From Bin87 sp963663945 (lineage in GTDB: Bacteria; Chloroflexota; Dehalococcoidia; Lucifugimonadales; UBA3495): DNA of 64,000 nt. This document shows, piece by piece, positions 40,465 to 48,996 of the stretch. How positions within the stretch are numbered: the first letter of the stretch is position 1; the number at the start of each line of letters is the position of its first letter. The notes under the pieces were generated by a model. That model searched no databases, was not told where the DNA came from, and was given only the letters and a program-made list of their open reading frames with translations. Location: the NCBI GenBank assembly GCA_963663945.1, contig OY760687.1:1550001-1614000 (forward strand). Reading direction: 5' to 3'. The position numbers and the translations under genes were made by a program.

Positions 40465-41796
40465 TTAATCCGGTGTCGCGCTCCAAACCGTGAAATTGCC
40501 ACCCATGGGCATCGGGCCACCGGAAACAGCGATTTCCGGCTTGACCCCAGTCAGGGACCGAGCGCCGGCTCGTCCCTGGATTTGCTGCATGCAATCGGTG
40601 TGCATCCAGAAGCGACTTCGTCCGCCGCCGATGTTGCCACCGCTGGCAAGGATCGGGTTCGGACCCTCAATGCTGATGTCCGTCTGGTAAAAGTCCAGGG
40701 CGTCGCCGGGTTGCATTCCGCGATATCGCAGCCCCTCAATATGGAACTGGTGGAACTGGGCGAACCCGTCGTACATGTTTTCGAAGGAAAGGTCTTCAGC
40801 GGTGATGCCCGCCCCTTCGTAGATCTTCCGGCCAGTGGCAGCGGTTTCCGCTTCCACTTCCTCCAGCGTCGGCGTGATGCTGCGCGCTGCGCCGCGACTG
40901 GAAGCATGGTTCAGAATGTACACCGGCTTCTGCGCCATGTCCTGGGCGCGGTCCGCGGTGGTGAACAGATAGGCTGCCGCGACCATGATCGGTATGTCAT
41001 TGTCGAAGAGATTGGCCGGCTTGGCGATCCACCTAGAGGACAGATAGTCCTCCGGCGTCAACTGTTCGGGGCGATGCTGCGCCCAATACCCTTCAGGGAA
41101 CAGCAGGCCGTTGCGCCTCGAGTTCTGCATGAACGGCGCCATCATGTCGTGGTTCTTGCCATACTTGGTGCAGTACTGCGCGAATTGCAGCGCTGTGCCA
41201 AAGCAACCAGGCGCTCCCCACAGCGTGCGGCCCGGGCTGATCGCGAAATTGCCAGGCACCTCGTCGGACGCGCTGATGCCCCCGTGGTTGTAGCGTCCTT
41301 CAAGGTTGTGCCAGCCTTTGAGAACCAGGCAATTGCTGGCAAGACCGTCGCCCACGGCCTGCGCGGCGACCACGATGGCGGCAGACATGCATCCCGGCGC
41401 GTACATGGTGAACTTGACGTTGGTCAGCTCAGGCATGTTTTTGATGATCCACTCCGCGCTCAACTGTCCGATCCCATCCAACGGGTCGTCGGTGGGATTG
41501 AACGCGTTGACCACATCCATTGGCACGGGCTGGTCTGCCGGCCAGTAGGCTCCGGTGGTCGTCACCGGCACCAGCACCAGGCCGTCGACCTCTTCCGGAG
41601 GCACGCCAGCATCGGCGATGGCCTTTCGCAAGGCCTGGATGCTCAACGCACCTACCGATGTTTCGGGTTTCCCATCCCAGCGGCGTGCGGTCGGGGAATG
41701 TCCGATGCCTACGGACGCAACCTTGCCCCGATGCTCCCAAATCCCCAAACCTTCTGTAGAACGATACATCGACTCCGGAGCCATTTGGGTGGTCAT
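40465..41796 (-). CDS. Thiolase-like protein (SCP-x/Ltp type)
   Basis: This 443-residue thiolase-fold protein has C136 in MYAPGCMSAAIV at the nucleophile position. It lacks the C-terminal GHPxG histidine: that stretch reads ASGGNIGGGRSRF. This resembles lipid-transfer-protein thiolases and the Ltp2 aldolases, which act with a DUF35 partner on CoA thioesters. AAGGAG before ATG 41796 decides the start. The DUF35 gene lies upstream in the same operon, the usual arrangement. It may cleave a branched or steroid-like acyl-CoA. Confidence 0.8.
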   Translation of the reverse strand: MTTQMAPESMYRSTEGLGIWEHRGKVASVGIGHSPTARRWDGKPETSVGALSIQALRKAIADAGVPPEEVDGLVLVPVTTTGAYWPADQPVPMDVVNAFNPTDDPLDGIGQLSAEWIIKNMPELTNVKFTMYAPGCMSAAIVVAAQAVGDGLASNCLVLKGWHNLEGRYNHGGISASDEVPGNFAISPGRTLWGAPGCFGTALQFAQYCTKYGKNHDMMAPFMQNSRRNGLLFPEGYWAQHRPEQLTPEDYLSSRWIAKPANLFDNDIPIMVAAAYLFTTADRAQDMAQKPVYILNHASSRGAARSITPTLEEVEAETAATGRKIYEGAGITAEDLSFENMYDGFAQFHQFHIEGLRYRGMQPGDALDFYQTDISIEGPNPILASGGNIGGGRSRFWMHTDCMQQIQGRAGARSLTGVKPEIAVSGGPMPMGGNFTVWSATPD

Positions 41797-41881
41797 TTCC
41801 AACTCCTTGCGTTTGTGATTTGGGTTCTAGTCAGTTGCCGGCCGTGACGGCGCCGGGCGCCACCGGAATGCGTGGTCATCG

Positions 41882-42292
41882 TCAGCCGACAACCTGCCAC
41901 TCAGGGACTTTTTGGCCGTTTGCGGTGGCTTCGAAAATCACCTGCACGGCGGCGCCGACCGGCACTTCATCGGCAGGCGTGCCCGGCAGATGGGAATACA
42001 TCAGAATACCAGGGTCTTCATCCAACATGATCGCGGCCAGGTTGAATGGCAGATCCTCTTTCAGGGTAGCGACCGGACAGTCATAAACGACGCCGTAGTT
42101 GTAAATTTTGCCCCGGCCGCTCAACTGCTTCCATTCCATGTTCGAGCCTGACCCGCACTGGTCGCACGCGGCGCGTGGCGGGAAATGCAACCGGTCACAC
42201 GCGGTGCAATTCTGGACAACCAGTCGCCCGTCGTTGGCGGCTTCAAAAAACGGCCTGTTCAGATCGTCGGGAACCACACCTTGCTTAACCAT
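41882..42292 (-). CDS. DUF35 OB-fold, zinc-ribbon protein
   Basis: This 136-residue partner protein has a rubredoxin-like zinc ribbon C29-x2-C32 and C43-x2-C46, followed by an OB-fold (SGRGKIYNYGVVYDCPV...). DUF35 proteins bind thiolase-like enzymes and help acyl-CoA binding or aldol cleavage. GAGGAG lies five bases before the ATG. It is cotranscribed with the thiolase-like gene 85 bases downstream. Confidence 0.88.
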   Translation of the reverse strand: MVKQGVVPDDLNRPFFEAANDGRLVVQNCTACDRLHFPPRAACDQCGSGSNMEWKQLSGRGKIYNYGVVYDCPVATLKEDLPFNLAAIMLDEDPGILMYSHLPGTPADEVPVGAAVQVIFEATANGQKVPEWQVVG

Positions 42293-42315
42293 TTTTCTCC
42301 TCAGACTATGTCAAA

Positions 42316-42337
42316 TTCCCGGCATGATTGCCGGGAA
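42316..42337 (-). repeat. 9-bp stem hairpin in the DUF35 leader
   Basis: TTCCCGGCA and TGCCGGGAA with loop TGAT. The core CCGGCxTGATTGCCGG is shared with the larger hairpin at 42471-42504, 150 bases away, so the two belong to one repeat type. Confidence 0.55.
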
Positions 42338-42470
42338 AGCACCAAAATCGGCAATTTGTGCAAGGCAAAGAATATGCGGCAATCGAGGCCGGTGTCAAGC
42401 AAAGAGCGCCTGTCGCGTTGCTGTCACCGCCCCTTGCAACAGAGGGTTCCGTTTTGTCTCTTTTGGCGGC

Positions 42471-42504
42471 ATGCGTCGGCCGGCTTGATTGCCGGCTGAC
42501 GCAT
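42471..42504 (-). terminator. 14-bp stem hairpin downstream of the RND adaptor gene
   Basis: ATGCGTC-G-GCCGGC pairs with GCCGGC-T-GACGCAT around a six-base loop, with one G-T wobble. It starts 36 bases after the adaptor stop. No T-run follows on the minus strand, so it may be a processing or protective hairpin rather than a classic terminator. Confidence 0.5.
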
Positions 42505-42539
42505 TGGGACCATCGAAACCGCGAACTGCCGGCGGCTCG

Positions 42540-44399
42540 TCAGGGGCGCACCGTAGTGGTAACGAGGCCTGGGTTGGGTGGGATCGTGACTCCGGACGGC
42601 ACGACAACCGCAAATTCCACCGGGAAGCTGATCACGCCACGCTCGGTTTTGGCATCCGGCGAAATGTCACGCACCTCAGCCTCCAATGCGATTTCAGGCA
42701 GCGCGGCCACCGTCACTGATCCTGGCGTGCCAACTTCGATGCGTTCGACGTTGTTGGCTTCAACCAAGCCGCTGATGGAGATCTTTGTCGGGTCGACCAG
42801 TTGGATGACGCGAGCGTCCACCGTAATGACGTCGCCCTCTTTCAGAGTGACCAGGCGCACCATGCCCGCGAAAGGCGCACGCAGGTAAGAGTGTTCCAGG
42901 TCTTCCACGATCTCGTCAAAGTTGGACTTCGCGTTGTCAAGATTGGCTTGAGCGAGAGCAACGGCGGCGGCGTCCGGGCCCGCAGCCAGTTCGTCTCGGG
43001 CCTCGCTGGCGGTGACGATTTGTTGGTTGAGATCCGCAAGCACGGCCTGGTCGATACCCTCTTCCAGTCGAGCCAGCCTGGATTCGGCGGCCTCAAGCGC
43101 GAGTCGAGCGCTTTCCGCTCCGGCTTCGAGACTTGCGAGTTTCAGCTGGTCGATGCCTTGCTCGATTTCGGCTAAGTCACGCTCCGCGCTGTCCAGTGCT
43201 TCCTGCGCAACCAGGACGTTGGCTTCGAGACGGTCCAGCTCGGTTTGATCCGGACCCACCAATTCGTCTCGCAATTGCCGGTTGAGCCGCTCCAGCTCGG
43301 ACTCCAGCCTTGCGACGGTGGCCTGGGCGCCGGTACGGTCGACCTCCTTGGGTCCTGCCTCCAAGTCGTCCAGCTCCCCAATCCAGTGTTCAACATCACG
43401 TTTGGCTGACTCGACGGCCGCCTGCAGTGCTTCAAATTTCACCACGTCGAAAGTCTGACCGTCCGGTAGGCCATGAAACCGTCCATCGATCACCATGACG
43501 TGGAACTCATCGAACGCGCCTTGCGCTGATGCGAACCTGGCCTCTGCTGCAGCCAACTGTACGCGGGCCGAGGCGACTTGCTGATCGTGGTCGACGTCGA
43601 AGTCCCTCAAGTTGTCGCGGGCGGCATCCAGTTGGTCTTCTACGTTGGCAATCCGCGATTCGAGGGTCGCGACCGCTTCGTTGTGAAGGGGCAGGAAATC
43701 GGTGACCGCATCCCGCGTGTTGTTCAACCTCGCACGCGCTTCGGAGCGTCGAGCCAATGCCGCGGCAAAGCTTTCCCCATGCATGTCGGCAAAGTCCGAC
43801 ACTGCGTCTTCCGCCTGATCCAGGGAGAATTCGGCGTCGGCTACCGCTTTTCGCGCGGCGCCCAGATCAACGTCGTACTGGAGCAGGTAGTCGTCCAGAG
43901 TATCCCGCGCAGTTTCCAAGCTCAGATCCGCTTTGGCGAGGTTTCCTTCCGCCTGGGCGCGAACCAGAGGATCAGAAGACTCCAGGCCCAACACCCGGTC
44001 CAATTCTTCCTGGGCCTTGTCAATTTGGTAGAGGCTCTGCGACTCCGCGTATCGCAAATCTCTGATGGTCTCAGAGTCTACAGCGGCCAGGACGTCGCCC
44101 GCCGACACCAGGTCTCCCACGCCCACGTTGACGTCACCGACTTCCCCGGAGATTTCAAACGCCAGATCCGCGCTCTCGCCGAAGATTAATTGGCTCGGCA
44201 CCTCGAACTCTCGCGATTCCATCTGGGCCCGCTGGCGCTCCGGCGCACGCGGCGCCGGCTCAGCAGGCTCATCGGAGGACTGGCCGCAACCGGAAACGAT
44301 CAGAACAATCGCCCCCAGCGCCGCCATAGCGGCGATCGCAGAGCGGTGAGATGCGGTCCGGGAACAAATCTTGCTGGAACGTATTTTGCTAAGACGCAA
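42540..44399 (-). CDS. RND/HlyD-type efflux adaptor lipoprotein with a very long coiled coil
   Basis: This 619-residue membrane-fusion-type protein has a signal peptide and lipobox VSGC at about residues 35-38. A half-lipoyl segment reads FEISGEVGDVNVGVGDLVSAG, followed by about 370 residues of heptad-rich coiled coil (residues about 115-485). The second half-lipoyl LRAPFAGMVRLVTLKEGDV and a beta-barrel ISGLVEANNVERIEVG come next. Typical RND adaptors have a much shorter hairpin. The start is TTG with GAGGTGAT upstream. It lies 47 bases after the RND pump gene on the same strand. No outer-membrane channel gene is seen. Confidence 0.85.
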   Translation of the reverse strand: MRLSKIRSSKICSRTASHRSAIAAMAALGAIVLIVSGCGQSSDEPAEPAPRAPERQRAQMESREFEVPSQLIFGESADLAFEISGEVGDVNVGVGDLVSAGDVLAAVDSETIRDLRYAESQSLYQIDKAQEELDRVLGLESSDPLVRAQAEGNLAKADLSLETARDTLDDYLLQYDVDLGAARKAVADAEFSLDQAEDAVSDFADMHGESFAAALARRSEARARLNNTRDAVTDFLPLHNEAVATLESRIANVEDQLDAARDNLRDFDVDHDQQVASARVQLAAAEARFASAQGAFDEFHVMVIDGRFHGLPDGQTFDVVKFEALQAAVESAKRDVEHWIGELDDLEAGPKEVDRTGAQATVARLESELERLNRQLRDELVGPDQTELDRLEANVLVAQEALDSAERDLAEIEQGIDQLKLASLEAGAESARLALEAAESRLARLEEGIDQAVLADLNQQIVTASEARDELAAGPDAAAVALAQANLDNAKSNFDEIVEDLEHSYLRAPFAGMVRLVTLKEGDVITVDARVIQLVDPTKISISGLVEANNVERIEVGTPGSVTVAALPEIALEAEVRDISPDAKTERGVISFPVEFAVVVPSGVTIPPNPGLVTTTVRP

Positions 44400-44446
44400 G
44401 GAATCACCTCTATGTGGGCAACGATGGTTGCATAGTAACGGGCCGC

Positions 44447-47400
44447 CTACGATCCATCTACCTGAGCTACCGATCGACGCGTAATTCGCCGGATCCCCGA
44501 CAACCAGGCTCTCGGGATCGCATCGTGCAGCAGCATGTAAGTGACTGGCACTGCCACCAGCGTGAGGAAGGTCGAACTGATCAGGCCACCGATGACCACC
44601 GTGGCCAGTTCCGCTCCCACCAGTCCGCTGGTGTCACTGAACGCCAACGGGAACAGGGCAAGTATGGTTGTGAACGCGGTCATCAGGATCGGGCGCAACC
44701 GCGTGCGGCCTGAAAGTATCATGGCGTCAAGCGCGCCCAGGCCTTGCGACCTCAGTTGGGCTACAAAGGTGATCAGCACGATAGCGTTGGTCACGACGAT
44801 TCCGATGAGGAACAGGAACCCCATCAGGGCCGGCAGGCTCAGGGCGCGGCCGGTGATCGTCAATGCGATCAACGCGCCGACCACCGCCAGCGGCATGCTG
44901 AGCACCACGATAAACGGATCGCGCAGCGAACCCAATGTAGCCACCATGACCAGGTATACCAGCGCCAGCCCAATCATCATCGCCAGGTACACATTATTGA
45001 ACTGCTCCTGAATGTCGCTGGCGAACCCTCCCTGGACGATCTCAACCCCGGGCGGCAGATCGGCATTCGCGATGATTCGGTCGACACGTGCGCTGATGGA
45101 TTGACGGTCCTTTCCGAGGAACTCTCCCGTAATCGTAACGGATCGCTCGCCATCGTAATGTGTGACGACGGATGGTCCCACGGTCGTCCTGGTATCAGTT
45201 ATTGCCCCGAGCGTGGTAGTTCCCAGGGGGCCACCGATGGACAGGTTCTGCAACTCGGGAAGTTCGTCCACGGCATCCGCGGGCCCGCGCACCACGACGT
45301 CGTAGGTGTCCCCCAACAGGTTTACGTTGGCCGCATCGACGCCATACACCCAGGTCCGGACCTGGGCGGCCACCGCCGTAGCGGTCAACCCATAGCGTCT
45401 GGCCTCCGACGCATCAACCTCAAAGGTCAATTCTTCGCTCTGGTCGCTGGAGTTGGTTTTCAGATTGACCACGCCTTCGACCGGTTCGATGCGATCCACC
45501 AGGTCCTGGGACACACGCCGCACTCGGCTATAGTTGCTACCCGTGACTGCGATCTCGATGCCCGCTTGCGGCGGCCCCGCGGAGTCGACAAAGAGTTGTA
45601 TGTCGACATCGTCCTTGTGCGGTAAAGCTTCGCGCAACTGCTCGTCGAAGTCTGACGGTGCGAGATCCGAAAGGGCAATCATGACACCGGCTACGTCGTA
45701 TCCAGACTCGCCCAATCCCGGCCCAAAATCCTGGCTGGTTGAGCCCAGGGTGGCCTGGTACGAAGAGATGTATCCGGCATCCACGTAACCGTCCAGGATC
45801 GTTTCAATTTCGCGAACCTCGCGATGCGCGGCGGTCGCTCCCGTGTTTTCGGGCATGGTGACATCGATGCGCATCGACTCCGCCTCGCCCGACGAAAAGA
45901 GGGTGATCGGCAGCACGAAAATCAGCGGCACCGTGGCTCCCACCGCCGCGATACAACCCAGCACAGTGAGGAGCGGATGATTGAGCGCCCAGGTCAGAAC
46001 CGGCGTGTAAATTCTCTGCAGCCAGGTGTCCTGAGATACCGTGTCGTCTTCGTCGGCCATATCTCCGGGCCGCAGCAACAAGGAGGCCAGAACTGGAACC
46101 GCAGTCAGCGCGATCAGAGTGGACGCCAACAGGGATACGCACACGGTTTGGGCGAACGGCAGGAAGAACTCGCCCACAATTCCGGGTATGAAACCCAGGG
46201 GAAGGAACACGGCGACCGTAGTCAGTGTTGAAGCCAGGATCGCCGGGCCGACCTCCCGGGTGCCGCGGATTGCTGCGGTCAGGCTTGGATCGTCTCCCAG
46301 GGGCGCCAGCCGATATGCCGTAAATTCCGGTCCCTGCATGAGATGCCGCGTGGACCCAGCCCGAACATGGCGGTAGATGTTTTCCAGGACGACGATGCTG
46401 TCATCTACGATCCGCCCCACGGCGATCGCCAGTCCGGCAAGGCTCATGAAGTTGAGAGTCCAATCCATCACTGCCATGACGAGGACCGTGATCATGATGC
46501 TCAGCGGGATGGAAATCGCGATGATCACCGTGGGCCTGAGTGTTTGCAGGATTCCTTTGATCACGGTGGGGCGCAGCTGAAGAAGGAAAAGGAAAATCGC
46601 GATAACCGCGATTGCGAACCCCAGCCCGCCTTGTCCCACCACGTTGGTGAGTTGCTCTTCCAACTCGGGTCCATCGTTATAGAGGACATCGATCCGCACG
46701 TCAGGCGGCAGTTGGAGGCCGGCGATGATGTCGGCCAGTTCCCGCGTAACTTCAATCGTGTTCCCTTCGGGTAGCTGCAGGACTTGAAGCGAGATACTGG
46801 GCTGACCGTTGGTGCGCGACACCGTGGCGGCGTTCGGAGTGTCCACCCGGACCGCAGCCACATCTGACAACATGATCGGCGTGCCGCCATCGCCCGAAGC
46901 CGGCGGGCCGACGGGACTGAAGGCAGCCTGGCGATAGTCGACCGGAAGGTCGCGAATAGAATCCAGGTCTCCGTATCCTCGGTACGTCCGCAAGCCAAGC
47001 GAACGGTCGCCGTTATCCAAAGACCCGGCGTTGAGATCAACCGAGTTGCCGGATACCGCGCTAACCACATCATGAATGGTGAGCCCGTGCTCGTCGCTTC
47101 GATCCGGGTCGACGACTACAGAAACACGCTCTTGAATGCCACCCTCGACGTTCACATCGTATACGCCGTCTACGGCTTCCAGGCGCGGCAGAATTTCATC
47201 ATCAACGATGCGTTGCAGCGCCGGGATGTCCCGTTCGCCGCTGACGCTCAACCACATGATCGGAAAAATATCCGAGGTCAATCGCAGGACATACGGATCC
47301 CCCGCTTCTTCGCGCAGTTGCAGACCGTTAACCCGGCTCCTGATTTCCTCCTCTGCCGACTCCACGTCCGCTCCGGGGCTAAAATTGGCGGTTACCAGCG

Positions 47401-47668
47401 ACATGGAGGGCGTGGAAATCGATGTGGTTTTCTCCAGATCGGGTAAGCCGGTGATCGCGTCCTCCACCTTCGCAGTCACATCAGTAGCGACGGTATTGGG
47501 ATCGCCTTGCTGGTAATTCGTGGCCACGTAGATGATCGAAAAACTGATTTCCGGAAAGAGTTCCTGCTGGATCTGGCTGTAGGAAAATATCCCGCCGGCG
47601 AGCAGCAGGACCATCGCCATAACGGTGACCGGCTTGCGCCGGAGAGCCAACGAAGTCAGGAAAGTCAC
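44447..47668 (-). CDS. RND family efflux pump permease (AcrB/HAE1-like)
   Basis: This protein of about 1,073 residues is driven by proton motive force and extrudes hydrophobic compounds. It opens with cytosolic FLTSLALRRKPV and the first transmembrane helix, then two large extracytoplasmic loops and twelve transmembrane segments. TM4 carries the proton-relay aspartates in GRIVDDSIVVLENI. The start is uncertain: GTG 47668 or TTG 47686, neither with a strong binding site. It is cotranscribed with the coiled-coil adaptor. The first in-frame codons overlap a region divergent from the luciferase-like gene. Confidence 0.9.
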   Translation of the reverse strand: MTFLTSLALRRKPVTVMAMVLLLAGGIFSYSQIQQELFPEISFSIIYVATNYQQGDPNTVATDVTAKVEDAITGLPDLEKTTSISTPSMSLVTANFSPGADVESAEEEIRSRVNGLQLREEAGDPYVLRLTSDIFPIMWLSVSGERDIPALQRIVDDEILPRLEAVDGVYDVNVEGGIQERVSVVVDPDRSDEHGLTIHDVVSAVSGNSVDLNAGSLDNGDRSLGLRTYRGYGDLDSIRDLPVDYRQAAFSPVGPPASGDGGTPIMLSDVAAVRVDTPNAATVSRTNGQPSISLQVLQLPEGNTIEVTRELADIIAGLQLPPDVRIDVLYNDGPELEEQLTNVVGQGGLGFAIAVIAIFLFLLQLRPTVIKGILQTLRPTVIIAISIPLSIMITVLVMAVMDWTLNFMSLAGLAIAVGRIVDDSIVVLENIYRHVRAGSTRHLMQGPEFTAYRLAPLGDDPSLTAAIRGTREVGPAILASTLTTVAVFLPLGFIPGIVGEFFLPFAQTVCVSLLASTLIALTAVPVLASLLLRPGDMADEDDTVSQDTWLQRIYTPVLTWALNHPLLTVLGCIAAVGATVPLIFVLPITLFSSGEAESMRIDVTMPENTGATAAHREVREIETILDGYVDAGYISSYQATLGSTSQDFGPGLGESGYDVAGVMIALSDLAPSDFDEQLREALPHKDDVDIQLFVDSAGPPQAGIEIAVTGSNYSRVRRVSQDLVDRIEPVEGVVNLKTNSSDQSEELTFEVDASEARRYGLTATAVAAQVRTWVYGVDAANVNLLGDTYDVVVRGPADAVDELPELQNLSIGGPLGTTTLGAITDTRTTVGPSVVTHYDGERSVTITGEFLGKDRQSISARVDRIIANADLPPGVEIVQGGFASDIQEQFNNVYLAMMIGLALVYLVMVATLGSLRDPFIVVLSMPLAVVGALIALTITGRALSLPALMGFLFLIGIVVTNAIVLITFVAQLRSQGLGALDAMILSGRTRLRPILMTAFTTILALFPLAFSDTSGLVGAELATVVIGGLISSTFLTLVAVPVTYMLLHDAIPRAWLSGIRRITRRSVAQVDGS

Positions 47669-47751
47669 GTCCGCACCATGCAGCAATAAATAGGATCACA
47701 CGCGGTTCGCGTCAGAGATCGGACGCGCCACGTTTGACACCGGACTAGAAT

Positions 47752-47760
47752 CATAACAGA
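47752..47760 (-). promoter_or_regulatory. Extended -10 promoter candidate for the RND operon
   Basis: On the minus strand TGT is followed by TATGAT (47752-47757), about 85 bases before the GTG start. No clear -35 is present. Confidence 0.35.
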
Positions 47761-47798
47761 CCGTCTTTGGGCGGCCGGTAAACGAGCGAACGGCGGCA

Positions 47799-47827
47799 TT
47801 GCCCACTGTGCCGTCCGTGTGTACACT
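47799..47827 (+). promoter_or_regulatory. Promoter of the luciferase-like gene at 47857
   Basis: TTGCCC (47799-47804) and TACACT (47822-47827) are exactly 17 bases apart, 30 bases before the ATG. It diverges from the RND promoter candidate. Confidence 0.55.
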
Positions 47828-47856
47828 GCCGGAAGTTTTGCTTCGAGGTACCCGAT

Positions 47857-48903
47857 ATGGATTTCGCCCTTTTTTCCCACATACCCTGGCCTGAGAATCA
47901 TACGCCGAAGTCACTCTTTTCGGATTTACTGGAACAGGCCGTGGTTGGCGAGGAATTGGGTTTCAAAGCCATCTGGCTGGCGGAGCACCATTTCACGCGG
48001 TACGGGCTGGGCGCGTCCTCGCTGGTCATCGCCAGCAACATCGCGGCGAGAACCGACAAGATCCGTCTCGGCACCGCGGTTTTGATACCGCCCCTGCATC
48101 ACCCGGTGCGTCTGGCTGAAGACACGGCGACGCTCGACGTGCTTAGCGACGGCCGGCTGGACGTCGGCTTCGGGCGAGGGGCTTCCAGTACGGAGTACGG
48201 TAACTTCGGCATCGATCACGTCGAGAGCCAGGCTCGCTATCGCGAGACCATTAAGATGGTGGAAACCCTGTGGACCACTCGGGACTGCACTTTCGAAGGG
48301 GACTATTACTCCTCCCAAAGCCTCAACCTGGTGCCGACTCCCTTGCAACAGCCTCACCCGCCGGTCTATGTCGCGGCCACGCGCAGCGCCGAGTCGCTGG
48401 ACTTTGTAGCTTCCACCGGACGACGGCTCATTATCGGTGTCGTCCTCAACACGGACGAGGCAATGGATTTGCTCCAGCGCTTTCTGGATCAGGCTCAGGC
48501 CAGCGGGCACGCTGCTGATCCGTCAGACGTTCCTTTCTTCCGGTACTTTTACGTGGCCGAAACTGAAGAGCAGGCCCATCGCGACGCCCGTGAAGCCCTG
48601 AACTGGACGTTGGACATCAATACCTGGAGGCGCGAGTTCACGGTTGGGAGCGAAGTGTACGAGAGCATCGATGGCTACCGTGCCCGTAGAACCGAATTGC
48701 CGCCGTCGTACGAGTATCTCGCCGAGCATCGCGCGTTCATCGGTACACCGGATCAGTGCGCTGAGAAGATCCAAACCCTTCACGATGCCGGCGTTCGCTA
48801 CTTCGGTTGCAACTTTGCCTTCGGCGGCCTGGACCAGAAGAAGCAACTGCGCTCCATGGAGCTTTTCGCGCAGGAAGTTATGCCCCGGTTCGCAGACCAG
48901 TGA
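47857..48903 (+). CDS. Luciferase-like (LLM class) flavin-dependent monooxygenase
   Basis: This 348-residue protein is closer to bacterial luciferase/alkanal monooxygenase-like members than the other two LLM enzymes. It has MDFALFSHIPWPENHTPKSL, LGFKAIWLAEHHFTRYG, AVLIPPLHHPVRLAEDTATLD, GRLDVGFGRGAS and HPPVYVAATRSAESLDF. The AEHHF motif is typical of this branch. It is transcribed alone from a good promoter, divergent from an efflux pump. It probably uses reduced FMN to oxidise an organic substrate. Confidence 0.9.
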   Translation: MDFALFSHIPWPENHTPKSLFSDLLEQAVVGEELGFKAIWLAEHHFTRYGLGASSLVIASNIAARTDKIRLGTAVLIPPLHHPVRLAEDTATLDVLSDGRLDVGFGRGASSTEYGNFGIDHVESQARYRETIKMVETLWTTRDCTFEGDYYSSQSLNLVPTPLQQPHPPVYVAATRSAESLDFVASTGRRLIIGVVLNTDEAMDLLQRFLDQAQASGHAADPSDVPFFRYFYVAETEEQAHRDAREALNWTLDINTWRREFTVGSEVYESIDGYRARRTELPPSYEYLAEHRAFIGTPDQCAEKIQTLHDAGVRYFGCNFAFGGLDQKKQLRSMELFAQEVMPRFADQ

Positions 48904-48913
48904 TCCGGTCGAC

Positions 48914-48992
48914 TTAGTTGTCGCCCACAGGTCTTGGTTGCGGCTCCGGAGCAACCGGCGGTTTCGGGACGGCGGTCCGGTTGCTAACCGCT
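48914..48992. repeat. Duplicated copy of the 3' end of the downstream MFS gene
   Basis: This 79-base segment repeats 48997-49075, the last coding bases and stop of the MFS gene, at 73 of 79 positions, with four bases between copies. It lies outside any gene and appears to be the footprint of a tandem duplication or a collapsed paralogue. Confidence 0.8.
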
Positions 48993-48996
48993 CGAG

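Noticed and set aside
40405..41847. 480-codon plus-strand ORF opposite the thiolase-like gene
   Set aside because: Shadow of the thiolase-like gene; its opening lies over a terminator hairpin.
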